64,000 nucleotides of DNA from JANQIO01 sp043513815 (GCA_043513815.1 CP121313.1:3844001-3908000), one strand, 5' to 3'; positions 25,070 through 33,550 are shown, numbered from the stretch's first letter. A program made the numbers and translations. The notes: generated by a model from the sequence alone, not told the origin.

Positions 25070-26135
25070 AGCGATATCGATTTACGCCGGCGCCACCGCC
25101 CGCGCCAGGCTGCGGGATGAAGGCTGGCATCCGGCCCTGTTTGACACCCTGGTGGGCGCCTCCGGGGGGCCAAAGTTCCTGGGCCTGGCGGGGCTCGACC
25201 GTTTTCTGTTTGGCGATTTCCTGCAGCGCAGCCAGCACCCCATGCACCTGATCGGCTCGTCGATCGGCACCTGGCGCCATGCGGCACTGGCCGCACGCGA
25301 ACCGCTACCTGCCCTGGCCGGCCTGCATGAGTACTACCTGAACCAGACCTACGACCCCGCTGATCCGCGGTCGCGCACCGAGATCGTCGGCGAGCAATGC
25401 CAGTGGGTAATGGACGGCTACCTGCAGGAAGCAGACTACCGGCTGCTCAGCGACCACCCGAGGTTTATCAGCCACATAGTGACCGCCAGGGGCCGTGGCC
25501 CCAACAGCGCCAGTCACCCACTGCCCCAGGCCACCGGCATGGTGCTGGCGGGACTCAGCAATGCCCTCAACCGCAACCTGCTGCAATCCTGGTTTCAACG
25601 AGTGGTGTTCAGTTGTCGGGGCTATGAGGATCTGGATTTCGAGTTCGAGGATTTCGGCACCCTGCACGTGCCGCTGAGCGCCGACAATGCTCGAGCCGCC
25701 CTGCTCGCCTCTGGCTCTATCCCGTTCCTGATGCCGGGCGAACGCAACATTGCCGGCGCGCCGCCCGGACACTACTGGGACGGCGGCATCGTCGACTACC
25801 ACTTCGACTTCAGCAATCACCGCGGCAAGGGCCTGGTGCTGTACCCCCACTTCAGGGCAGACGTCACCCCCGGGTGGTTCGACAAGTTCCTGCCCTGGCG
25901 CAAGACCGACCCGTCGCTGCTGGACCGGGTAGTAATGGTATGCCCGTCTCCGGAATACCTGTCACGACTCCCCAGGGGCAAGATCCCGGATCGCAATGAC
26001 TTTGCAAAAATGTCGGAGAGCGAACGCATTGAGTACTGGACCCGAAGTCTGAAAGCCAGCATTGAACTGGGCGACGCCTTCGCACAACAGGTGGACGGGG
26101 CCGACCCACTGGCCCAGGTGCAAGGCTTCAGCTAA
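25062..26135 (+). CDS. Patatin-like phospholipase family protein
   Basis: 357 residues from GTG 25062. The Ser-Asp dyad of patatins is visible: glycine-rich oxyanion segment VGASGGPKFLGLAG, nucleophile elbow GSSIG near residue 61, and catalytic Asp in YWDGGIVDYH near residue 238. It likely hydrolyses acyl esters of lipids. No signal peptide is seen. The start overlaps the AraC gene by 8 bases, so the two are translationally coupled; longer upstream reading is antisense-like shadow of the AraC frame. Confidence 0.85.
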   Translation: MPEAISIYAGATARARLRDEGWHPALFDTLVGASGGPKFLGLAGLDRFLFGDFLQRSQHPMHLIGSSIGTWRHAALAAREPLPALAGLHEYYLNQTYDPADPRSRTEIVGEQCQWVMDGYLQEADYRLLSDHPRFISHIVTARGRGPNSASHPLPQATGMVLAGLSNALNRNLLQSWFQRVVFSCRGYEDLDFEFEDFGTLHVPLSADNARAALLASGSIPFLMPGERNIAGAPPGHYWDGGIVDYHFDFSNHRGKGLVLYPHFRADVTPGWFDKFLPWRKTDPSLLDRVVMVCPSPEYLSRLPRGKIPDRNDFAKMSESERIEYWTRSLKASIELGDAFAQQVDGADPLAQVQGFS

Positions 26136-26180
26136 ACCCGGGGCGCCCCTCACTATCCCGCCGCTCGTCTGTCTCAGTGG

Positions 26181-26255
26181 CCCCGGCTACTTCCTGTCGC
26201 CCCCGCTACTTCCCGTCGCCCCCGCTACTTCCCGTCGCCCCCGCGAAAGCGGGGG
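26181..26255. repeat. 19-bp tandem repeats ending in a palindromic core
   Basis: CCCCGCTACTTCCCGTCGC is repeated exactly at 26201-26219 and 26220-26238, and an altered copy precedes it at 26181-26200. The array runs into CCCCGCGAAAGCGGGGG at 26239-26255, the palindromic core. The remainder of the gap to 26354 holds no gene. Confidence 0.85.
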
Positions 26256-26354
26256 CCCACTGATATAGCGCGATTCTTAACATAGTGGAAAATTTTCGCG
26301 CAAAAAATTCTGGGCATAGCTCTTTCCCGGGAAGATATATGACCCCATTTTTTC

Positions 26355-26630
26355 TCAGGTGATATAGCGATCCAGGTAGTCGTTGACCGCCCGGCGGATC
26401 GGGCTTTCGAATATTCGCGCCATCAAACCCAGCGATACTTTCACATGCACCGCCTCGTCATCGATTTCCAGCCGGCCGTCCACGCCGTTACCGCGCATGG
26501 TGATCGTGTCGCCTTGCCAGCGGGCGCGAACCCCGTAGTCATTCTCGAGTTGGTGCGCGAGGTCCTCCGCCGTCTTGCGGACTTCTTCGCGGGGCCTTGT
26601 ATAGGTGCGGCTTACAGTGAACCCGGCCAT
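26355..26630 (-). CDS. Polyhydroxyalkanoic acid system family protein
   Basis: 91 residues matching the PHA-system small protein family: FTVSRTYTRPREEVRKTAED at the start, then DYGVRARWQGDTITMRGNGV and the basic end RRAVNDYLDRYI. GGGAGG lies ahead of the ATG. Members are found near PHA granule genes, but no PHA synthase or phasin is in this window, so a role in PHA metabolism is inferred from the family only. Downstream of the EamA gene. Confidence 0.85.
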   Translation of the reverse strand: MAGFTVSRTYTRPREEVRKTAEDLAHQLENDYGVRARWQGDTITMRGNGVDGRLEIDDEAVHVKVSLGLMARIFESPIRRAVNDYLDRYIT

Positions 26631-26673
26631 GGTCGCCTCCCGGCGTTATTGTTATTCGCTGAGTTTAGCCTTC

Positions 26674-27549
26674 TCAAGCGCGCTGCGCCCGCATCACCAC
26701 CCAGTTGCCCAGTAACACCAGGCCCATACCGAGCACCGCTACCAGGGTCCACAGGTAGCCCTCGATAGCAGTGGAAATAGCCAGGGCCACCAGCGGGAAC
26801 AGCAGGTTGGCATAGCCGGCCCGGTCGGGACCGATATTCCCGACCAGCGTCAGATAGGCCCAGAAGGCGATGACCGAGCCGAAGACTGACAGATAGAGCA
26901 GCGACAGCAGATAGCTGGTCGAGGTATCAATCCCGATGCCGACACCGCTCAGGAGCGCTGCCAGGTACATGGCGATGGCACCGTAGCCCATGGCCCAGAC
27001 GTTGCCCACCAGCAAGGGCAGGTCGTGCAACTTGTTGCGCGCGGCAATGATGTTGCCGAAGGAGGCCAGTAGCGCCCCCACCAGGCAGTAGAGCAGTGCA
27101 ACGAAGCTCGCGTCTGACAGGTTGAAAGCCGTGAGCTCCGGCCAGAACACCATGCCCATACCCAGCAGGCCAATCACGCCACCAAAAACCACACCCGCAT
27201 TGATCGGGCTGCCAAGAAACAGGGCGCCGTTGAGAACGTTGAGCATCATGATGCCGGCAAACACCACCGACACCAGACCGCTGGCCAGCACCATCTCGGC
27301 GTTGTAGACGAAGAAATAGTTGCCACTGAACAGGCACAACCCCTGCAGCAGCAGGAAAGGGTGGTGACGCAAAGGCAACCGCAGGGACTGTCGGCGCACC
27401 AGCAGGAACAGAAAAATCAGCAACGCCGCCAGCGCGAAGCGATGGGCGATGGAGGCCATGGGGTCGATCACCCCGAGCTGGTACTTGATGGCAATCCAGG
27501 TGGAACCCCAGATCAGTACCGTGAGGCCATAGAGAAACCAGGTACTCAC
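26674..27549 (-). CDS. DMT superfamily transporter (EamA)
   Basis: 291 residues with ten hydrophobic helices in two EamA repeats (TVLIWGSTWIAIKYQLGVID at the start and SVIAFWAYLTLVGNIGPDRA in the second half). It is an inner-membrane drug/metabolite exporter-type protein; the substrate is not inferable. The GTG start overlaps the GFA gene stop (GTGA), so the two are coupled. Confidence 0.9.
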   Translation of the reverse strand: MSTWFLYGLTVLIWGSTWIAIKYQLGVIDPMASIAHRFALAALLIFLFLLVRRQSLRLPLRHHPFLLLQGLCLFSGNYFFVYNAEMVLASGLVSVVFAGIMMLNVLNGALFLGSPINAGVVFGGVIGLLGMGMVFWPELTAFNLSDASFVALLYCLVGALLASFGNIIAARNKLHDLPLLVGNVWAMGYGAIAMYLAALLSGVGIGIDTSTSYLLSLLYLSVFGSVIAFWAYLTLVGNIGPDRAGYANLLFPLVALAISTAIEGYLWTLVAVLGMGLVLLGNWVVMRAQRA

Positions 27550-27941
27550 ACTTTGCGCGGCAGTGCGTCGGCGAGTGCCAGCCAGGACACATGTGAATCG
27601 TAATAGACATGGCCCTCGGGCTGGCGGTCGATCTCACCGGAAATATTGGCCAGGCAGATATGCAGCTCGCCGGGCCAGCGCTCGCTACGAAACAGGAAGC
27701 TTGCGCCACACTTGCCACAGAAGCCGCGCTGACCCTGGGGCGAGGACGCAAACCAGGTGACGGACTTCTCGCCCACCCTGAACGTCACATCCTCCTCCCG
27801 AAAGCCTGCAAAGGTCACCACGCCGGCGCCGTGAAAGCGCTGGCACTGGGTGCAGTGACAGTGCTCGCACCAGAGGCTGGGCAGGCGGGCTTCAAACACT
27901 ACGGCGCCACAGAGGCAGCCGCCGGTTACGGAGTCGGGCAT
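27546..27941 (-). CDS. GFA family protein (Mss4-like zinc fold)
   Basis: 131 residues. Zinc-binding cysteines are in GGCLCGAV, WCEHCHCTQCQR and FCGKCGASF, the arrangement of the glutathione-dependent formaldehyde-activating enzyme family. Most family members outside Paracoccus are not shown to act on formaldehyde. Coupled to the EamA exporter by a 4-base overlap. A small thiol-linked or metal-binding role is inferred only. Confidence 0.9.
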   Translation of the reverse strand: MPDSVTGGCLCGAVVFEARLPSLWCEHCHCTQCQRFHGAGVVTFAGFREEDVTFRVGEKSVTWFASSPQGQRGFCGKCGASFLFRSERWPGELHICLANISGEIDRQPEGHVYYDSHVSWLALADALPRKV

Positions 27942-28084
27942 GGGGTGTTCCTACCGGTTCAGGACAAGGCCAAGACTAGGTGAAAAATTCCGCCCGTCAA
28001 TGTTCAGGGAATGGATCCTGAAGCCGCGACATTGCGGCACAGGCATCAGCAGGCATACGGGATGGCGGTAGGGGCAGGAAACTG

Positions 28085-28201
28085 GATCCCCGCGTACGCG
28101 GGGATGACGGGGGCGCGGGGATGACGAGGGCGCGGGGATGACGAGGGCGCGGGGATGACGGGGGCGCGGGGATGACGGGGGTGCGGGGATGACGGGGGCC
28201 T
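28085..28201. repeat. Six 17-bp tandem repeats attached to a palindrome
   Basis: GGGGATGACG recurs at exact 17-bp spacing, starting at 28100, 28117, 28134, 28151, 28168 and 28185, joined by GGGCGC or AGGGCGC. The first copy is the right arm of the palindrome around CCCCGCGTACGCGGGG at 28088-28104. The rest of the 27942-28324 gap has no supported gene; the long minus-strand open frame across it is a by-product of the repeats. Confidence 0.9.
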
Positions 28202-28256
28202 GGATTGTTTCGCGCCATTCTCGCGCTGCCGCTGTCACTTTGGAGACTCCTTCATC

Positions 28257-28290
28257 CTTCCCGCGCGGGCGGAGGCCCGCGTAGGGAAAG
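28257..28290. repeat. Palindromic intergenic repeat, imperfect
   Basis: CTTCCCGCGCGGGC at 28257-28270 pairs imperfectly with GCCCGCGTAGGGAAAG at 28275-28290. It belongs by sequence to the CCCGCG...GCGGG repeat type seen at 15.7, 26.2 and 28.1 kb. Confidence 0.65.
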
Positions 28291-28324
28291 TCTGGGGCGC
28301 GGACCAAGGCGCGGTGCCCCAGGG

Positions 28325-29188
28325 CTATTTGTTGATGAATTCTCCGGCGTACCAGTTGAGTTGCTGCAGCTTGGTGTCCAGGTCGTGGTCGGGTTCCGAC
28401 TCGTAGACATTGCGGAAGGCGATAATCACATCGGTGATACCGATGGATTCCAGCTCCTGGATGCCCTCGGGTGTGAAGGCGTCCTGGCCGGTGGTGAAGA
28501 TCCGGAACGGCTTGTCCGCTGTGCCCAGCTCCTCGCGAAACTGGTTGATCTTGCCGATGTAGCCACGCAGCTCGTCCAGGGAAGCACCGGCGCACATCCA
28601 GCCGTCGTTGCGCGCTGCACGCTTTAGCGCGACGTCTGCGTGACCGCCGACAAGGATAGGCGTGGGTTCAGAGGGAACCGGGTTCATCTTGTTGGCGGGC
28701 ATGTCGTGAATCTCGCCCTGGTAGCCAAAGTAGTCACCGGTCTCGAGGCCGCGCAGGATATCGATCTGCTCATCGAGACGCTTGCCGCGCTTCTCAAACG
28801 GCACCTGTGCCACGTCGAAGTCTTCGGCCCAGGGGCTGATGCCGACACCCAGGTCGAAGCGGTTGCCGCTTAACACATTAATGCTCTGCACTTGCTTCGC
28901 GACGATGGCCGCCTGGCGGATGGCGAGCTTGTAGACGAAGGTGGCAAAGCGGATTTTCTCGGTGACCGCAGCCATGGCGGTCACGCCAATCAGGGACTCG
29001 ATAAACGGCTCGGTCTCCAGGAAGTGGCGACTGCCATCGGAGTTGTAGGGATAGGTCGAGGAGCACTCCTGCGGATAGCAGATGCTGTCGGGGGTGGTGA
29101 TGCCGTGGAAACCGGCAGCTTCCGCGGCCTGTGCCAGTGGCAGGTAGTGGCTGGCATCGCACATGCCGATCTGGTAGCTGAAGCGCAT
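28325..29188 (-). CDS. LLM-class (luciferase-like) flavin-dependent oxidoreductase
   Basis: 287 residues covering the luciferase-like TIM barrel: QIGMCDASHYLPLAQAAEAA at the start, AVTEKIRFATFVYKLAIRQA, then DLGVGISPWAEDF and PILVGGHADVALKRAARNDG. The family uses FMN or F420; the F420-type TIGR subfamilies also have the GxGxSPW-like motif. The gene stands alone. Substrate unknown. Confidence 0.87.
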   Translation of the reverse strand: MRFSYQIGMCDASHYLPLAQAAEAAGFHGITTPDSICYPQECSSTYPYNSDGSRHFLETEPFIESLIGVTAMAAVTEKIRFATFVYKLAIRQAAIVAKQVQSINVLSGNRFDLGVGISPWAEDFDVAQVPFEKRGKRLDEQIDILRGLETGDYFGYQGEIHDMPANKMNPVPSEPTPILVGGHADVALKRAARNDGWMCAGASLDELRGYIGKINQFREELGTADKPFRIFTTGQDAFTPEGIQELESIGITDVIIAFRNVYESEPDHDLDTKLQQLNWYAGEFINK

Positions 29189-29308
29189 AGTGGGTTCTCC
29201 TCGCAGCTTGGGCAGATAACTCTAGCGTTGCCGGTTGTTACGCGCCATGAAAGCCATCGGGTGCATGGGCTTGGGACAACTATTTGGTCTGCGGTGTGCT
29301 GCTCAGGC

Positions 29309-29419
29309 GGCTGGATTCCCCTGGGCGGGCCTCCACTTTCGCGGCAATGACGGCGGTGGGTAGTTGCGCCCCGTGCGGCTGGATTCCTGCGCGGGCTGCC
29401 ACTTTCGCGGCAATGATGG
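29309..29419. repeat. Two degenerate copies of a palindromic repeat
   Basis: GGCTGGATTCC...CACTTTCGCGGCAATGA occurs at 29309-29353 and again at 29377-29419, 68 bp apart. Both contain the GGATTCC and CGCGGCAATGA ends of the genome's palindromic repeat type with diverged cores. Confidence 0.75.
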
Positions 29420-29429
29420 GGATGAGGGG

Positions 29430-30197
29430 TTAGCGGTAGCGGACCCAGAGGCCGTCGGCTTCTTCTACCACGTCCAGGCGTACGCTGTAGGCGGCGGACA
29501 GGGCCGGGTTTTCGAGGACATCGCGGGGCCTGCCATCGCACACGAGTCGACCGCGGTCCAGCGCTACCAGGCGGTCACAGTAACGGGCAGCCAGGTTCAG
29601 GTCGTGCAGGACTGCCAGTACGCCGCCCCCCTGGCAAGCGTGGGCGCGCAGTGTGTCCATTACCTGAAGCTGGTGAAAAGGATCAAGAGACGCCACTGGC
29701 TCGTCGGCGAGGATGAATTCGGGGTCGGTGGCAAAAACCCTGGCCAGCATCACCCGGGCGCGCTCACCCCCGGACAGGGTAGTCACAATGCGGTGGCGCA
29801 GGTGCTCGGCATCCGTAGTGGCGAGAGCCTTGTCCACGGCCATACGATCCGCCTCGGCCAGCGACTGCCACCAGCCGCGATGGGGAATACGGCCCAACTC
29901 AACGACTCTCTCGACGCTCAAGGGCCAGTGGGCCGGCGCGCCCTGGGGAAGGTAGGCCACCTGCCTGGCGCGCTGGCTTTCGGGAAGTGCAGACAGTTCG
30001 CCGCCGTCCAGTGCAACGGAACCGGCAGCCGGCGCCTGCAGGCCCGCAAGAATCCGCACCAGCGTGGTCTTGCCCGCCCCGTTGGGGCCGATAAGGCCCA
30101 CAGTTTCGCCGCGGCCCAGGCCCAGGGAAACCTCGCGCAGCACCGGCACATCACGGTAGCTGAAGTCGATGCCGTCGGCCCGCAGCTCACTCACCAT
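29430..30197 (-). CDS. ABC transporter ATP-binding protein, BtuD-like
   Basis: 255 residues. Walker A GPNGAGKTT (about residues 38-46), signature LSGGERARV (about 138-146) and Walker B FILADEP are intact. The sequence groups with the ATPases of the iron-siderophore/heme/cobalamin FecCD-type importers. It overlaps the permease gene by 7 bases, with the binding-protein gene upstream, giving a complete three-part importer. A TonB-dependent receptor is not in the window, so cobalamin, haem or siderophore are all possible. Confidence 0.9.
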   Translation of the reverse strand: MVSELRADGIDFSYRDVPVLREVSLGLGRGETVGLIGPNGAGKTTLVRILAGLQAPAAGSVALDGGELSALPESQRARQVAYLPQGAPAHWPLSVERVVELGRIPHRGWWQSLAEADRMAVDKALATTDAEHLRHRIVTTLSGGERARVMLARVFATDPEFILADEPVASLDPFHQLQVMDTLRAHACQGGGVLAVLHDLNLAARYCDRLVALDRGRLVCDGRPRDVLENPALSAAYSVRLDVVEEADGLWVRYR

Positions 30198-31162
30198 TCG
30201 CTGCTCCGGGTGCGCATGATGATATACAGGAAGAAGGGCCCGCCAATCAGTGCGGTGATCACGCCGAGTTTCAGCTCAACACGCCCGGAAATCGCCTGTA
30301 CCAGCATATCTGCCAGTACCAGCAGAATAGCGCCACCCAGCGCCGACACCCACAGCAGGCGCCGGGGCTCGTGGCCCACCAGCGGCCGCAGCAGGTGTGG
30401 CACCACCAGGCCCACAAAACCGATATTGCCGCTCACAGACACCGCAGCGCCGACGCTGGCGGCCACCCCGCCTACCACAATCCAGCGCCAGCGCTGGGGG
30501 TCAAACCCCAGCGTTATGGCGGTTTCTTCTCCCAGGCTCAGGGCATCCAGATAGCGCCCGGCGGTGAGCACCGCCAGGCTGCCCGCCAGCATGAACGGCG
30601 CCGCAATCAAAACGTCCTGCAGGCTACGGTTGGCTAAGGAACCCAGCAGCCAGTAAACAATCTCGCTCATGGCAAAGGGGTTGGAAGCAACATTCAGGAC
30701 CAGGGAGATCAAGGCGCCAACAAAGGCGTTAACGGCCATGCCGGCCAGAATCAGGCTGAACAGGCTGGAGCGGCTGCCCGCCAGCACGTAGACCAGGACA
30801 ACGGACAGGCCGGCACCGATCATCCCGCCCAGCGGCAGGGTAAACCAGGCTGCAGCGGCCAGGCCGGAGTACAACACCACCACCGAGCCCAGGGCGGCGC
30901 AGGCGCTGACGCCGACAATTGAGGGATCTGCCAGCGGATTGCGCAGCAGGCCCTGCAAAGCGGCCCCCGACAGTCCCAGCACGCCACCCACCAGAATGGC
31001 CAGCAACACCCGCGGCAGGCGAATTTCCCACAGTACTGTCTTGCGCCAGCTTTCTTCACCACTGGCCAACGGGTTGAGCCAGACGTCCCCGTGGGCCAGT
31101 GCCAGCAGCGATACGGCTGCCAGCAACGCGATCAGTGCACAGACAATGACGGATGTTTTCAC
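30191..31162 (-). CDS. FecCD-family ABC permease, BtuC-like
   Basis: 323 residues with about ten hydrophobic helices. Conserved stretches of the family include GGVLGLSGAALQGLLRNPLA, the cytoplasmic coupling helix region GEETAITLGFDPQRWRW and GLVVPHLLRPLVGHEPRRLL. It forms the membrane pore of a vitamin B12/siderophore-type importer with its neighbours. ATGA overlap with the substrate-binding gene upstream. Confidence 0.9.
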   Translation of the reverse strand: MKTSVIVCALIALLAAVSLLALAHGDVWLNPLASGEESWRKTVLWEIRLPRVLLAILVGGVLGLSGAALQGLLRNPLADPSIVGVSACAALGSVVVLYSGLAAAAWFTLPLGGMIGAGLSVVLVYVLAGSRSSLFSLILAGMAVNAFVGALISLVLNVASNPFAMSEIVYWLLGSLANRSLQDVLIAAPFMLAGSLAVLTAGRYLDALSLGEETAITLGFDPQRWRWIVVGGVAASVGAAVSVSGNIGFVGLVVPHLLRPLVGHEPRRLLWVSALGGAILLVLADMLVQAISGRVELKLGVITALIGGPFFLYIIMRTRSSEW

Positions 31163-32007
31163 TGCCCCAGCCTCACACTGAGCAAGCGCTCCGCGGCGTC
31201 TGCCGAGGTGGGCCCGACACAGGCCGTCAGGCTGGGCGGCAGGCTGATGACCTGGTCGGGATCAAACTGCCGTGTCAGGGCCGGATGGCGCAGGGCCTGG
31301 TGAGCGATGGAATCACGATTGGCAGACAGGTCATCGAGAATCAAAAAATCAGGCCGGGCACGTACCAGGGCTTCCAGCGACAGGGTGCCGTAGCTGACAA
31401 TATCCAGCTCTGCCGCCAGGTTCCGGAAACCCGCCATCGCCAGCAGGTCGTCCATCAGGGTTTCGCGGCCAGGGCTGACGCCCTGGGGACCATATACCGC
31501 CGCCAGTGGCGGCGCACCCGGGGCAAGCTGTGACCGCGCGGCGACCAGCGCCAGGCGCCGATCCAGTTCAGCGGCGAGGCGCTCGGCCTCTTCCCGCGCA
31601 TTCACCAGCACACCGAAGGCCAGAATATGGTCGCGCATACCGTCCAGGGTCAGCGGCACGTCCAGCACTTCCACCCGGTATTCCAGCCGGCGCAGCAGGC
31701 TGATGACCTGGGTATCGCTGAACTGCCCGGCCAGCACCAGGTCGGGCCGCAGTGGCACGATTTCCTCGGCGAGGCTGTGATTCAGGGCAATGTCACCCAC
31801 ACGATCCGCGAGATAGCTGAGGTCGGGGTCGGCCGCCCAGTAGCTCAACGATACGATGCGTTCGGGAGATACCAGTTCCAGCAACAGCAGGTCGGTACAC
31901 AGGTTCAGGGAGGCGATGCGCCGCGGCTCCAGAGTTTGCTGGGCGGCGACACCTGCGGGCAGGGCCGAGAAAAATATGCAGGCCAGCAGGCCACACCAGG
32001 GACGCAT
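31159..32007 (-). CDS. Periplasmic substrate-binding protein, BtuF-like
   Basis: 282 residues. An N-terminal signal peptide (LLACIFFSALPAGVAA) is followed by a helical-backbone binding protein of the BtuF/FecB type, with RRIASLNLCTDLLLLELVSP at the start and LEALVRARPDFLILDD in the second lobe. It likely delivers ligand to the BtuC-like permease. Start ATG 32005-32007 lies 20 bases after the stop of the DsbA-GGDEF gene, so it may belong to the long xseB-ispA transcription unit. Confidence 0.87.
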   Translation of the reverse strand: MRPWCGLLACIFFSALPAGVAAQQTLEPRRIASLNLCTDLLLLELVSPERIVSLSYWAADPDLSYLADRVGDIALNHSLAEEIVPLRPDLVLAGQFSDTQVISLLRRLEYRVEVLDVPLTLDGMRDHILAFGVLVNAREEAERLAAELDRRLALVAARSQLAPGAPPLAAVYGPQGVSPGRETLMDDLLAMAGFRNLAAELDIVSYGTLSLEALVRARPDFLILDDLSANRDSIAHQALRHPALTRQFDPDQVISLPPSLTACVGPTSADAAERLLSVRLGQ

Positions 32008-32027
32008 TGCCGGGACCAGGTCTGGCG

Positions 32028-33530
32028 TCAGACGAATTTCACGCAGTTGCGGCCGGCCTGCTTGGCGCGGTACAGAGCGCCGTCTGCCGCCTTGATCAGC
32101 TCCACCGGCGACTTGCGAGTGGAGGCGATAAAACTGGCCACGCCGCTGCTGAGGGTGACGATGCGGTCACCGTTGGAATACTCGTGCGGGATGTTGAGTG
32201 CCTCAATATTGCAGCGGATACTGTCTGCCAGTGCCAGGGCTCCCTCGCGATCGGTGTCGGGCAGCACGCAGACAAACTCCTCGCCGCCGTAGCGCGCGGC
32301 GAAATCAGCACCCCGGCGCATGGTGGCCTGAATGGTCAACGCCACCTGGCGAATGCATTCGTCACCGGCGTCGTGGCCATAGCCATCGTTGTAAACCTTG
32401 AAGTTGTCGATATCCAGCATCAGCAGGCTTAACGGGTCGCCCGAGCGAATGGCCCGCAGCCACTCGATTTCCAGGGTGCGGTCGAACTCGCGGCGGTTGG
32501 GTATTTCCGTGAGGCCATCGATGCGCGCCAGTTTGCCCAGCAATTCCGCTGACTGCTTGTAGCGCGCCAACCCCCGGGTGCGCGCCAGCCACACCACCGG
32601 ATCTTGGTCGCCGTGCATGTAGTCCAGGGCACCCATGCTCAAGGCTTCAATCTCCTGGCGGGCATCGGCCTTCTGGTTGTACACCACAATGGGAATATGC
32701 TGGGTCACTTCCAGTCCCCGCAGGCGTAGGCACAGCGGCTTGTGACGCTCGTCAGACCCATCCAGCACCACCAGGTCGGCCTCTGCCGCTTCCAGGGCCA
32801 GTAGCTCCAGGTCATCGGAATAATCCGACTGGCGCAGCTTGAATTCGCCCTGCTCATCGTGGAAGGCCGGTTGCACCAGGCCCACGTTGCTGCCAATGAT
32901 CAGAATGTGCCGACGGTGCTGGATTTCGCAGGAGGCGCCCAGCATCACGTCGTCGTCGATCTGCCCCTGCAGGAACGGCATCAGCCGGGGTATGGCCGGG
33001 AAGCCCAGCATGCGCCCGCCAAAACCGTTTTCCATGGACGGCACCCGGCGGTCGAATTCGCCCTTCTCCCAGATCGCCTGCCAGGCGGAGGTGAGCTTCT
33101 GTTCATCATCTCCCGGCGCGGGCAAATCAAGACCCACTTGCTGCGCCAGGCGGGTCAATACGCCCAGGTCGGAAATATCTTCCCCGTCGCGCCACAGGGC
33201 GCGGTAAACCGCGGTGCGAAACGCCGAAATTTCCCTGGCACCCTTGAGCTCGGCGGCGGCCAGAAACAGGTTGGCGAGCTTGGTATTGGGCCGGGCAGGC
33301 GGGGTGATGATCTGCACTTCCGGGGCGCGCTTGCGCACCGAGGCCACCTCAGCGGTGACCTGGGTCTGTTCCTGGAAACTGGGCGTACCGCTATCGACAA
33401 ACGGCAGGTGCTGCACAGCCATCCAGCGAATCTCGAAGTCACGGGCATAGACCTGCAGGCGCTCGGAGAGCGCATAGCAGAATGGACAGTTGAAATCCCC
33501 GTAGACCGTGATTATGGGTTTTCTCGGCAT
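32028..33530 (-). CDS. DsbA-like thioredoxin domain fused to receiver-like and GGDEF domains
   Basis: 500 residues from ATG 33530. Residues 1-200 are a DsbA-family thioredoxin fold with active-site C15-PF-C18 in GDFNCPFCYALS and the cis-Pro segment PAIPRLMPF. Residues 210-335 are a receiver-like domain (LVVLDGSDERHKPLCLRLRG, IPIVVYN) with an uncertain phospho-acceptor. Residues 340-500 are a diguanylate cyclase with GGEEF near 415 and the RGAD product-inhibition site five residues before it. It should make cyclic di-GMP under control of a thiol or bound signal. It sits 20 bp after ispA, an odd location for such a protein. Confidence 0.87.
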   Translation of the reverse strand: MPRKPIITVYGDFNCPFCYALSERLQVYARDFEIRWMAVQHLPFVDSGTPSFQEQTQVTAEVASVRKRAPEVQIITPPARPNTKLANLFLAAAELKGAREISAFRTAVYRALWRDGEDISDLGVLTRLAQQVGLDLPAPGDDEQKLTSAWQAIWEKGEFDRRVPSMENGFGGRMLGFPAIPRLMPFLQGQIDDDVMLGASCEIQHRRHILIIGSNVGLVQPAFHDEQGEFKLRQSDYSDDLELLALEAAEADLVVLDGSDERHKPLCLRLRGLEVTQHIPIVVYNQKADARQEIEALSMGALDYMHGDQDPVVWLARTRGLARYKQSAELLGKLARIDGLTEIPNRREFDRTLEIEWLRAIRSGDPLSLLMLDIDNFKVYNDGYGHDAGDECIRQVALTIQATMRRGADFAARYGGEEFVCVLPDTDREGALALADSIRCNIEALNIPHEYSNGDRIVTLSSGVASFIASTRKSPVELIKAADGALYRAKQAGRNCVKFV

Positions 33531-33550
33531 CGGGATAGTGTAGCCCAAGT

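Noticed and set aside
25305..25850. 181-codon minus-strand open frame inside the patatin-like gene
   Set aside because: Antisense shadow of a well-supported gene with GxSxG and DGG motifs.
28085..28201. Regular 17-bp repeats that could suggest a CRISPR array
   Set aside because: Repeats are directly adjacent with only 7-bp linkers that are themselves repeated; no unique spacers and no cas genes.
27951..28595. Long minus-strand open frame of 214 codons across the repeat region
   Set aside because: It is Arg/Pro-rich low complexity made by the repeats and overlaps the well-supported LLM gene.
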